64,000 nt of DNA from the NCBI GenBank assembly GCA_902794125.1, contig CADBFX010000001.1, positions 1 through 64,000 on the forward strand. The letters run 5' to 3'. The notes below the pieces were generated by a model that worked only from the letters and a program-made list of their open reading frames with translations, was not told where the DNA came from and did not search any database. The position numbers and the translations under genes are program-made. Below, one piece after another: positions 31,647-39,190 of the stretch. The DNA is from an uncultured Elusimicrobium sp. (lineage in GTDB: Bacteria; Elusimicrobiota; Elusimicrobia; Elusimicrobiales; Elusimicrobiaceae). How positions within the stretch are numbered: position 1 is the first letter of the stretch; the number at the start of each line of letters is the position of its first letter.

Positions 31647-33629
31647 ATGAAATTTCACCAACCGGACCGTTGCTCCCTATTCCTTGAAAACTTAGTGCAA
31701 GATGGGATGTGGTTCATTTTTGTGCTGTTTATGTTAAGCGTGTATCGGGTGGCTTTTTTGGTAGATTTTTCTGCCGCGTTAGAACCCGCCACACCGTGGA
31801 AAGATATTTTTCTTACGTTGTGGTTTGGTTTGCGCCTGAGTTTAAAAACGGCCGGTGCTTTTTTCTTACCGACTTTTGTGTTTGCCACGCTATTACAAAC
31901 CGCCTGGACCCATTGGCCCGCCCGAATCGTGCGTTGGTTTTTTATCTTGCTGGGGATTTTGATTATCTCTTTATTGTTCCAAGCCCGTATCCCGTATTAC
32001 CACGAATTTCACAACGCGTTTAGCCCCTTCGTATTTAATACCGTGCACGACGATATGTGGGCCATTGTAGTTACGTCCGTACAACAATATCAGGCGGTGT
32101 GGCGCGTGTTGGCGGGGCTGATTTGCGCGGCGATGCTTGTTGAACTTTGCCGGCAATGGTTTAAATTAGCACCGGTTATTTTCCGGTTTGTTACGTCTTA
32201 TTTTAGCCCCATGTGGATTGCCGTACTTTGTTGTGTGTTGTTAGTGCCGACGGCAGTGTTTGTGCGCAAAGGGGGGAGTTTTACGTACAACGGATCTATT
32301 TACTGGAAAAATTCTGCCCGTATGCAACAACATTTACTCAACGAAGCGATTTTAGATGATATCCAAGCGTTGTATAAAGCCAGCCGTATCCACAAAAAAT
32401 TAGCTAAAAGTGCCACAAAAGTAACGCCCGAAGAAGTGCGCGCGGCTGCTGCCCGTTTGATGGGAACTTCGGTTTATCAAGCGCCGGACTTGGGGCCTGT
32501 TTTTAGTAAAAAAGCAAGCGGTCCGATTTGGCCAAAACCACGTCATATTTTTGTGATTGTGGCGGAAACGTACATGCAGTGGCCGCTGTTGGATAAATAC
32601 ATCCAATACCCGATAGCGGACGGTTTGCGGCGCGTGGCTGCACAACGGGACGCGGTGCTACTTAATCATTTTATGCCGGCCGGTAACGGGACGATGTTTG
32701 GGCTTACGTCGGTAGTGTTGGGGTTGCCTGAATTGAATTTAGTAACAGCCAGCCGCCCTACTGCGCAGGAACCGTACGAAACGGCTTTGTCTGTGCAGTT
32801 AGCTAAACAAGGGTATAAAACGCGGTTTTTCTATGGTGGTTTCCCGTCGTGGGAAAATGTCGGTTTATTTATGGAGCATCAAGGGTTTGAAGAAGCATTT
32901 TACGCAGCAGATTTCGGAGCTGCCGGTGGCGTGTGGGGCGTAGCCGATAAAGAATTTTTAGCCGGCGTAGCCGAGAAAATTTCGGATGAGCCGTCTTTAA
33001 ACGTGATTTTGACCAGTTCCAACCATCCGCCTTACAAGGTGAATATGGCGCCGGAAACGGATATCACCCCGTTAGATGAGTTAGAAAGAAGTTTACCGTC
33101 TACCGTGGCGGATAAAAAATTAACGGCCGAGCGCATGCAGCATTTTGAATATGCCGATAAATACTTGGCGCAATTTATTACCCAAATGCAGCAAAAATAT
33201 CCGGACAGTTTGTTTATTGTAACCGGTGATCACGCCGACCGCTGGACATTGGAAAATTCGCCCAGTGATTATGAACGTTTGGCCGTGCCGTTACTAATCG
33301 TGGGCCGCGGTATTACAAAAACGATGCTACCTAAAACGGCCTCGGGCAGTCATATGGATATCGTGCCGACCGTGCTGGAATTGGTTTCTCCGCGAGGAAC
33401 ACCTTACTATGCTTTGGGAAAAAGCATTTTTAAAGGGCAGGATATGGGTCTTTATACGTACTGCTTTTTAACAAATAAAGTGCTGGGAAGCCTGGACACG
33501 GAAAAAACGGAATTATTGCCCGGTACGGAAAAGGAACCTACCGCTGAAGAATTGGCGGCCCGGCGTCAACGTGCCAAAGATTTGCAGACAGTAGCTGCGT
33601 GGCGTATTTTACACGGCTTGGAACTGTAA
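31647..33629 (+). CDS. LTA synthase-like phosphoglycerol transferase / sulfatase
   Basis: 660 residues. Five TM helices in the first 210 residues, then an extracytoplasmic sulfatase-type domain (about 300-610) of the alkaline phosphatase superfamily. Metal/active-site pieces are visible: IFVIVAETYMQW (Glu ligand), MPAGNGTMFGLTS (nucleophile Thr), and TGDHADRW (Asp-His ligands). In diderms such proteins transfer phosphoglycerol or phosphoethanolamine to envelope glycans. Sixteen nt after the aldolase/VOC gene and probably co-transcribed. Confidence 0.85.
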   Translation: MKFHQPDRCSLFLENLVQDGMWFIFVLFMLSVYRVAFLVDFSAALEPATPWKDIFLTLWFGLRLSLKTAGAFFLPTFVFATLLQTAWTHWPARIVRWFFILLGILIISLLFQARIPYYHEFHNAFSPFVFNTVHDDMWAIVVTSVQQYQAVWRVLAGLICAAMLVELCRQWFKLAPVIFRFVTSYFSPMWIAVLCCVLLVPTAVFVRKGGSFTYNGSIYWKNSARMQQHLLNEAILDDIQALYKASRIHKKLAKSATKVTPEEVRAAAARLMGTSVYQAPDLGPVFSKKASGPIWPKPRHIFVIVAETYMQWPLLDKYIQYPIADGLRRVAAQRDAVLLNHFMPAGNGTMFGLTSVVLGLPELNLVTASRPTAQEPYETALSVQLAKQGYKTRFFYGGFPSWENVGLFMEHQGFEEAFYAADFGAAGGVWGVADKEFLAGVAEKISDEPSLNVILTSSNHPPYKVNMAPETDITPLDELERSLPSTVADKKLTAERMQHFEYADKYLAQFITQMQQKYPDSLFIVTGDHADRWTLENSPSDYERLAVPLLIVGRGITKTMLPKTASGSHMDIVPTVLELVSPRGTPYYALGKSIFKGQDMGLYTYCFLTNKVLGSLDTEKTELLPGTEKEPTAEELAARRQRAKDLQTVAAWRILHGLEL

Positions 33630-33664
33630 AGTTAAAATCGTTATTGGAAATCTACATAAAAAGA

Positions 33665-33697
33665 GAGTCCCCCGCGTTTCTACAACGAGGGGGACTC
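33665..33697 (-). terminator. Strong terminator, minus-strand oriented
   Basis: GAGTCCCCC / GGGGGACTC stem. On the minus strand it is followed by TCTTTTTATG; on the plus strand there is no T-run. So it mainly ends a minus-strand transcript that starts near 34040. Confidence 0.8.
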
Positions 33698-34052
33698 AGT
33701 TTGCCTTATCGTCCATGGTTACTCTCTTCCCTTTCAGGTGTACAGTTAAGAATTTTGCTGTGCCGCACGCCGCCAAAAAACTGGGTGCGTATGCGCATAT
33801 CCCCGGTAATCCCATTATTCGCAAACAACAGGGCCGAAAGCTTGTGAACATACCTTGCATCCCGTCATCCAACTGCGCCGCCTTAAACAAAGAACTCTTA
33901 TTTTTCTGTCTAACGAAACCGGAGTTACCGCGTTCTTCACGTCCGTAAACCCGCCTTCGCAACAGTTCGCCACGCCGCCGCCTTTCATCTTAAGGAAATG
34001 CTGGCACGTAGCGTTTTTCTGTACCATCGCCCTACTCGGTATAGATAGTATA
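33698..34052 (-). ncRNA. Unassigned minus-strand transcription unit, possible ncRNA
   Basis: A sigma70-type promoter is readable on the minus strand (TTGATT at 34069-34074, 16-bp spacer, TATACT at 34047-34052), and a strong terminator follows about 370 nt later (33665-33697). Between them no single frame is convincing: overlapping frames of 70 and 88 codons use poor starts and share no family. Either a structured RNA of about 375 nt or a frameshifted small gene. I could not match it to tmRNA, RNase P, 6S or SRP RNA consensus pieces. Confidence 0.4.
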
Positions 34053-34082
34053 AAGGACTTTTAGCAAAAATCAAGGGGATTT

Positions 34083-34754
34083 TTATATTTCGTCCGTAAT
34101 TTTCAATATAATGTGTCCCAACGGTTGCAACGCGGAACCTTTCCAAAGAACCTTTTTCCCGCGAATCTCTTGATAAATAACCAAGTTTCCTCGTTGCATT
34201 TTCGCCCGGCAAAATACATACTGTTGTTGTTCTGTTTTTGCCAAGACCGCCTGTTGAAACGACCAAGTTTTAGAAGGAACCACAAAATACAGTGTATGCT
34301 TATCCCCTGTCAATAAAAATTGTGCGCCTTTTGCTGTGTGACGAGGAACGGTCCACCATCCACGGACTTCTTGTTCCCGATAGGCAGGGAACTGTGCCGG
34401 AAATGATGAAAATACCGGTAGTGAGATACAGTTTCCGGTAGTTGCAACGGGTGCTTGAAAATTGTAAGCACTGTAAGTATTTATATCATCACTATCCCGT
34501 AACAAATGCGGGGTTGCTCTCGGTGCCGACATTGGGTAAACCGTAGCGGATAAAAACAGGCGGGTCGTTTCGTAGGTATCTAATCCAAACAGTTGGCCCA
34601 TTTTTGCAATATAGCCTTTGGAAGGGTGTCTTTTGCCTGTTGCCCACAAGGCCACCGTAGCGGTAGATACTTGCAAAATTTTTGCCAACCTTGCCTGGGC
34701 TCCACGCAAAATTCCGTGGTTCCATTTTTCCAATTGTTTTTCAAATTTATTCAT
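34083..34754 (-). CDS. Phage-type repressor (HTH plus LexA/S24-like C-terminal domain)
   Basis: About 223 residues. N-terminal HTH at residues 14-60 (RGAQARLAKILQVSTATVALWATGKRHPSKGYIAKMGQLFGL). The C-terminal 110 residues have strands and GD-H segments like S24 repressors (LPVFSSFPAQFPAYREQE, LLTGDKHTLYFVV), but no clear SMxP catalytic Ser, so autocleavage is doubtful. ATG at 34754 follows AGGAG; an upstream in-frame extension lacks one. A palindrome CCTACTAGG lies between it and a strong divergent promoter, as in an immunity region, yet a host transporter gene separates it from the virion genes. Confidence 0.7.
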   Translation of the reverse strand: MNKFEKQLEKWNHGILRGAQARLAKILQVSTATVALWATGKRHPSKGYIAKMGQLFGLDTYETTRLFLSATVYPMSAPRATPHLLRDSDDINTYSAYNFQAPVATTGNCISLPVFSSFPAQFPAYREQEVRGWWTVPRHTAKGAQFLLTGDKHTLYFVVPSKTWSFQQAVLAKTEQQQYVFCRAKMQRGNLVIYQEIRGKKVLWKGSALQPLGHIILKITDEI

Positions 34755-34782
34755 CGGTAATCTCCTATGAATAAAGATAGGA

Positions 34783-34833
34783 CCTACTAGGCCCACAAAG
34801 CGCTTGACAAATGCTAACAATACTTACTATACT
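34783..34833 (+). promoter_or_regulatory. Operator-like palindrome and strong sigma70 promoter divergent from the repressor
   Basis: CCTACTAGG (34783-34791) is a perfect palindrome. TTGACA (34804-34809), 18-bp spacer, TATACT (34828-34833). TTGACAAAT is shared with the two phage promoters at 36918 and 38811. Confidence 0.7.
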
Positions 34834-34839
34834 AACATT

Positions 34840-35030
34840 ATGAAAAACGGCGCTTTATCGTTTTTCAGCTTACCGGCGGAGTATTTTTTCCTTCCACTTG
34901 TAGGAGCAAACACTCATTACGGAGCAGTTTACTTACTAAACTGGAGCCGCGCCAGCGGCTTGCTGGCTCCGTTGCGCCAGAACTACATGTTTTTTGCCAA
35001 AAACGATGTAGTTTTATTGTAGCATAAAAA
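34840..35030 (+). ncRNA. Candidate structured RNA from the divergent promoter
   Basis: Starts at the expected +1. Hairpins in order: TGAAAAACG / CGTTTTTCA (34841-34867, 9 bp), AGTTTA / TAAACT (34926-34942), GGAGCC...GCCAGC / GCTGGC (about 34943-34970), and AACTACAT...ATGTAGTT with an inner GTTTTT/AAAAAC (34981-35017), followed by TTTATTG. ATCGTTTTT near the 5' end can alternatively pair with AAAAACGAT near the 3' end. A 60-codon frame from 34840 has no ribosome site. Function unknown. Confidence 0.45.
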
Positions 35031-35187
35031 AAGCCTTTTGGGTTAGCAAAGTTAACTTTTTAGCGCGTCCGCCTTTATCAAACAGGAATTGAGATCCTAA
35101 AATTAACTTTGCGCCCAACTGCTTTTAGAAGCATTGTCCGTTGTAGAAAAAGAGAAGAAGATTGTTTAAATAAAATATAATATAAAC
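35031..35187. promoter_or_regulatory. Leader region of the YfcC transporter gene
   Basis: Contains an imperfect inverted repeat (GCAAAGTTAAC...TTTTTAG at 35046-35064 against CTAAAATTAACTTTGC at 35097-35112) and a small hairpin TGCTT-TTAG-AAGCA (35120-35133). TATAAT at about 35177-35182 is near the ATG at 35188, so the main promoter is probably further upstream. Confidence 0.4.
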
Positions 35188-36576
35188 ATGAAATCTACTT
35201 TTTCTATCAACATCTACGGCCTGATTTTTTCCATCATGTTAGTCATGGCCGCTTTAACGTATTTGCTCCCTGCGGGCCAGTACCGCACGGAAGAACGGGA
35301 CGGACGCGTCTACACTGTGGCCGGATCCTACGAGCAGGTACCTGCTAACCCGCAAGGCATTGGGGCCGTACTTATGGCGCCTGCTAAAGGGTTTGAAAAA
35401 TGTGCGGACATCATTGTTTTTATTTTCATTACGGGCGCAGTTTTTACCATTTTGGAACGAACGGGTACGGTCAATGCTTTTATTATCGGTACCAGTTATT
35501 TCTTTTCCCGAAAAGAAAAATTAAAAAAATTATTTATTCCCGTTTCCATGCTGCTTTTCTCCCTCGGAGGATCGGTATTTGGCATGGAGGAGGAAACTCT
35601 CATCTTCATTCCACTATTTATCCCGCTGGCATTGTCCTTGGGGTATGATAGCGTAGTGGGGGTAAGTATTCCGTTCCTGGGGGCTTGGGTTGGTTTCGGC
35701 TCGGCTTTTATGAATCCGTTTACGGTGGGAATTTCGCAAGGGATTGCGCAACTTCCGCTCTATTCCGGGATGGGTTACCGATTGATTGTGTGGAGTATCT
35801 GCACGCTTACCGTTATCGGTTTTATGATGTGGTACGGCGAGAAAGTCCGCAAAAATCCGCAAAAAAGCATCACGTATGAAGCGGACCAAGAACGTCGCCG
35901 TAATTTACAACTGGATCGTTTTGAAAAACCGGAATTTAAACCCGCTCACATTTGGATAGCCACGGTTTTTGCGGCGGCGATGGCGATACTAGTGTACGGC
36001 GTGGCTAAAAAAGGGTGGTACATTTTTGAAATTTCCGGAGTCTTTTTGGGAGCCGGACTCATTTGTGCCATCATTGGCCGCTTGAAATTAAATCAGACGA
36101 CTGATGCAATTATTGACGGGGCGCGCAGTATGGTTAGTGTGGCCGTTATGTTAGCCTTGGCGCGCGCAATCGTTCTGATTGCCAAAGATGGTTGTATTTT
36201 GGATACAGTGCTTAATAGCATTGTCCAAGCGATTGGCCAATTACACCCGCTACTTGCCGCGGAAGGAATGTTTTGGGCACACTCGTTTATTAACTTTTTC
36301 GTAGCGTCCGGTTCCGGGCAAGCCGTGCTTACTATGCCGGTTATGATTCCGCTTTCTGATTTGATTGGCGTCAGCCCGCAGTTATCTATTTTGGCTTATC
36401 AGTTTGGCGAAGGATGGACGAATGCCATTATCCCGACGGCTCCGGTTACGATGGCTGCTATTGGTATGGCGGGCATTCCGTGGCTGAAGTGGGCTAAGTG
36501 GAATTTCCCGCTTCAAATCATATTGGCTGTTCTTTCCATGTTGTTGTTAATCCCGGCGTATCTGATGCACTGGTAA
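35188..36576 (+). CDS. YfcC-family (arginine/ornithine antiporter-like) membrane transporter
   Basis: 462 residues, about 12 TM helices. TYLLPAGQYRT near the N-terminus, FSLGGSVFGMEEETLIFIPLFIPL and FGEGWTNAIIPTAPVTMAAIGMAGIPWLKWAKW are family signatures of YfcC/DcuC-like anaerobic carriers that move amino acids or dicarboxylates across the inner membrane. Substrate cannot be told. Ends in a good terminator. A host gene. Confidence 0.88.
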   Translation: MKSTFSINIYGLIFSIMLVMAALTYLLPAGQYRTEERDGRVYTVAGSYEQVPANPQGIGAVLMAPAKGFEKCADIIVFIFITGAVFTILERTGTVNAFIIGTSYFFSRKEKLKKLFIPVSMLLFSLGGSVFGMEEETLIFIPLFIPLALSLGYDSVVGVSIPFLGAWVGFGSAFMNPFTVGISQGIAQLPLYSGMGYRLIVWSICTLTVIGFMMWYGEKVRKNPQKSITYEADQERRRNLQLDRFEKPEFKPAHIWIATVFAAAMAILVYGVAKKGWYIFEISGVFLGAGLICAIIGRLKLNQTTDAIIDGARSMVSVAVMLALARAIVLIAKDGCILDTVLNSIVQAIGQLHPLLAAEGMFWAHSFINFFVASGSGQAVLTMPVMIPLSDLIGVSPQLSILAYQFGEGWTNAIIPTAPVTMAAIGMAGIPWLKWAKWNFPLQIILAVLSMLLLIPAYLMHW

Positions 36577-36599
36577 CACTTCTTTAAACCATGCTTTAC

Positions 36600-36625
36600 A
36601 GAGCCCCGCCCGGGGCTCTTTTTTA
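36600..36625 (+). terminator. Terminator after the transporter gene
   Basis: AGAGCCCCG / CGGGGCTCT stem followed by TTTTTT. Confidence 0.92.
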
Positions 36626-36921
36626 TGTCATTATCCTTAAAAATTGATTTGGAAAACCGTATTTTTGCGCGGGCCGCTTTTTTGCATGTGCATATAGAGG
36701 AAAGAAGCGGCACATGGCGTGCGTCGTCGGAAAAAGATGCGTATTTAAATGCTTTGTTGCGAGTCTATAATCAGTTTTTCTCAAGCCCTTCCGTTCCGGA
36801 AGATAGAAGTGATTGGCAAAATTTTTGGAGAGAATTTAAGCGCCAACGGCCTTTTGCCGGGGGCGTAAAAAATGGGTGGATATTACCGCTTGTTTCAGTA
36901 AATGAGAAGAAAAAATATTGA
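36625..36921 (+). CDS. Hypothetical 98-residue protein at the phage left edge
   Basis: The ATG lies in the T-run of the preceding terminator, with no obvious ribosome site, so the real start may be later (no better one is clear). The product is soluble and helical with WRASSEKDAYLNALLRVYNQFF and DWQNFWREFKRQRPF. No family recognised. Its stop overlaps the -35 of the phage promoter at 36918. Confidence 0.5.
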   Translation: MSLSLKIDLENRIFARAAFLHVHIEERSGTWRASSEKDAYLNALLRVYNQFFSSPSVPEDRSDWQNFWREFKRQRPFAGGVKNGWILPLVSVNEKKKY

Positions 36922-36989
36922 CAAATATAACTCATTTATGCTATAATAAATATATTACAAAACACTACGAGCGGTTTTGTATTTTTTTT
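36918..36989 (+). promoter_or_regulatory. Phage promoter P1 followed at once by a terminator-like hairpin
   Basis: TTGACA (36918-36923), 18-bp spacer with CTCATTTATG, TATAAT (36942-36947), predicted start near 36954. ACAAAAC / GTTTTGT stem (36957-36980) then eight T (36982-36989). Transcripts would stop after about 35 nt unless antitermination occurs. Upstream of the small terminase gene. Confidence 0.75.
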
Positions 36990-37036
36990 ATCCTCTGTTT
37001 CCCTCATTTATCTGGTTTTCCTTGGAGTATTCTTTC

Positions 37037-37483
37037 ATGCCTGCCGATAAAATCGCCAAGCGCGCTGTTGCCGCGGAACGCAAACGTCCGACGTTAAAAT
37101 ACCAGCCGGAATTTTGCGAAAAGTTACTTGCTTTTTTTGATGTGCCGCCGTTTCGCGTAACGGAAGTAATGAAACGTGACGGGAGTATTTCACTGGTAGA
37201 AACAGCTGCCGAACTACCCACCTTTGCCGCTTTTGCAAAACAACTGGGTACTACATGCGAGGTTTTATTCTCTTGGGAAAAGAAACATCCTGCTTTTAAA
37301 GAGGCCGCGCAAAAAGCCCGCGATTTGCAAAGCAATATCCTCATCCAGAACAGTTTACGCGGAAATTATTCCGCTTCGTTTGCCGTGTTTACGGCTAAAA
37401 ACTTGCTGGGTTGGAAAGACGGTAAAGAACCAAGTGAAACCAACGGTACATTGATTGTGAAATGGGAAGATAGTGATGAATAA
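37037..37483 (+). CDS. Phage terminase small subunit
   Basis: 148 residues from ATG 37037 (TTGGAG upstream). YQPEFCEKLLAFFDVPPF, then a helix-turn-helix LPTFAAFAKQLGTTCEVLFSWEKKHPAFKEAAQKARDLQ and a C-terminal tail EDSDE. This is the DNA-recognition subunit (terminase small subunit family with an HTH), which selects DNA for packaging. Overlaps the large subunit gene by 11 nt. Confidence 0.8.
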   Translation: MPADKIAKRAVAAERKRPTLKYQPEFCEKLLAFFDVPPFRVTEVMKRDGSISLVETAAELPTFAAFAKQLGTTCEVLFSWEKKHPAFKEAAQKARDLQSNILIQNSLRGNYSASFAVFTAKNLLGWKDGKEPSETNGTLIVKWEDSDE

Positions 37484-38783
37484 CACCGTCGTAATTGCCT
37501 ATCAACCGCGCCCGGTACAACGCCGTATTCATGCAGCGTTGGATACGCACCGTTTTTGTGTGTTAGTTACGCACCGGCAGTTAGGCAAAACGGTATGTGC
37601 CGTTAATCAACTCATTAAAAAAGCCCTTCAGAATAAAAAACCGCATGCCCGGTATTTTTATATGGCTCCCTTTTTAAAGCAGGCTAAATTAATCGCGTGG
37701 GATTATCTGAAACGCTATACTTCGGCTCTGCCTCATGTGGAAACCAACGAAACGGAATTGTGGGTCAAATTGCCCAACGGGGCTCGCATTTGGGTGAGCG
37801 GGGCCGATAACCCCGATGCTTTGCGCGGTACGTATGCCGACGGAGTAGTGCTAGATGAATACGCTCAAATAAAACCGGATGTGTTTGCGGAAATTATCCG
37901 CCCGATGCTTCTGTCGCGCGAAGGGTGGGTTGTTTTTATGGGTACGCCCAAAGGGCAAAACGCGTTTTATGATTTGTTTAACCGGGCGCAAAAATTAGCC
38001 AAAGAAAACCCGCAGCTGTGGTGGGTGGGGGTATTTCGGGCTGACGAATCAGGCGTTATTTCTTCGCCTGAATTAGCCCGCATTGAGCAGGAAACGCCGG
38101 CCTCCATTTTTCGGCAAGAATACTTGTGTGATTTTACGGCCAGCGCAGACAATGTGCTCATTCCTTCCGATTGGGTATTGACTGCTTGCCGTCGTTCGTA
38201 TGCGGATCATGAAGTGCGTTTTGCACCCAAAATTATCGGGGTGGATCCGGCTCGCTTCGGCGATGACCGCAGCGTTATTTTTCTGCGCCAAGGGGTGCGG
38301 GCACAAATGCCACTCGTATTTACGCGGTTAGATCAAATGGCTTTGGCTTTCCACGTGGCCCAGCAAATAGAGAAAATTCGGCCGGACGGAGTTTTTATAG
38401 ATGCCGGGTGTGGCGGCGGCGTAATAGACCGTCTGCGGCAACTGGGCTTTACAGTGACGGAAGTTGCCTTTGGGGGAACTCCTTTACACGCCGGACAATA
38501 TGCCAATAAACGGGCCGAAATGTGGGGGGAAATGGCCCGCTGGATTCAGACGGTGGGAGCGTTGCCGGATTGTAGTGAATTAAAAAATGATTTGTGCCAA
38601 GTAACGTATGATTATGATGTGGCGGGAAAGTTGCGGCTGGAGCCCAAGGAAAAACTAAAAGCCCGTTGCGGCAAAAGCCCTGACCTGGCCGATGCGTTGG
38701 CACTCACCTTCGCCGCGCCCGTCCGGGCGCGCGGGCAGGTAGAAACGGCCGAATTTGCCAAAAGTGAATACGAAATTTTATAA
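37473..38783 (+). CDS. Phage terminase large subunit
   Basis: 436 residues. ATPase with Walker A THRQLGKTV, Walker B GVVLDEYAQ and coupling motif FMGTPKG; then an RNase H-like nuclease with IIGVDPARFGDDRS, VFIDAGCGGG and SPDLADALALTF supplying metal-binding Asp residues. Drives DNA into proheads and cuts it. Intact. Confidence 0.93.
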   Translation: MMNNTVVIAYQPRPVQRRIHAALDTHRFCVLVTHRQLGKTVCAVNQLIKKALQNKKPHARYFYMAPFLKQAKLIAWDYLKRYTSALPHVETNETELWVKLPNGARIWVSGADNPDALRGTYADGVVLDEYAQIKPDVFAEIIRPMLLSREGWVVFMGTPKGQNAFYDLFNRAQKLAKENPQLWWVGVFRADESGVISSPELARIEQETPASIFRQEYLCDFTASADNVLIPSDWVLTACRRSYADHEVRFAPKIIGVDPARFGDDRSVIFLRQGVRAQMPLVFTRLDQMALAFHVAQQIEKIRPDGVFIDAGCGGGVIDRLRQLGFTVTEVAFGGTPLHAGQYANKRAEMWGEMARWIQTVGALPDCSELKNDLCQVTYDYDVAGKLRLEPKEKLKARCGKSPDLADALALTFAAPVRARGQVETAEFAKSEYEIL

Positions 38784-38810
38784 TTTGTCGTCGTAGAATA
38801 AATAAAATGC

Positions 38811-38840
38811 TTGACAAATAGCACTTATTTATGATATAAT
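38811..38840 (+). promoter_or_regulatory. Phage promoter P2
   Basis: TTGACA (38811-38816), 18-bp spacer with CTTATTTATG, TATAAT (38835-38840). Very close to P1 in sequence and spacing. A terminator hairpin stands about 55 nt past the expected start. Confidence 0.75.
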
Positions 38841-38894
38841 AAAAAAATAGTAGTACTTCTATCCCCTGTTGTATTTCCCTTCTTTTTGACTCAT

Positions 38895-38926
38895 AAAAAA
38901 ACTCCCTTTTCAGGGAGCTTTTCAAG
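38895..38926. terminator. Bidirectional terminator hairpin past P2
   Basis: CTCCCT-TTTC-AGGGAG stem (38902-38917); seven A on the left give a T-run for the minus-strand gene at 38943, and CTTTTC on the right is a weaker plus-strand signal. Confidence 0.75.
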
Positions 38927-38942
38927 TTGTTTCCAGGTTGTT

Positions 38943-39122
38943 TTAAACATGCTGCATCATGGTTGCAATCGTGAGCAGTGCCACAAATAAAGCCGTTACA
39001 ATTCCCGTAATCCACGAAGCATTCTTCTTGCTCATATTCGGAAACACTTTACGTGTGATAATATAAAACCCCGGTACGGCTAATAATACTACAAACACAA
39101 AAATTGTAATAAGTCCTGCCAT
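38943..39122 (-). CDS. Small two-TM membrane protein, antisense within the virion operon
   Basis: 59 residues, ATG at 39122 after AAAAGGAGGGAA, an excellent ribosome site. TM1 GLITIFVFVVLLAVPGFYI, short basic loop TRKVFPNMSKKN, TM2 WITGIVTALFVALLTIATMM. It has its own terminator at 38895. Size and topology suit a holin, a superinfection-exclusion protein or a toxin; opposite orientation to the structural genes argues it is expressed in the prophage state. Confidence 0.65.
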   Translation of the reverse strand: MAGLITIFVFVVLLAVPGFYIITRKVFPNMSKKNASWITGIVTALFVALLTIATMMQHV

Positions 39123-39190
39123 AATTCCCTCCTTTTCTACATAGTAGTAAATTTTACTTCTTTTATCTTCCTTACTTTTAGTTACCTTCT

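Noticed and set aside
33715-33948. Plus-strand ORF of about 77 codons
   Set aside because: No ribosome site or family; promoter and terminator signals in this segment point to the minus strand.
34840-35022. 60-codon protein downstream of the strong promoter
   Set aside because: The ATG is at the predicted transcript start with no ribosome site, and the region is dominated by perfect hairpins.
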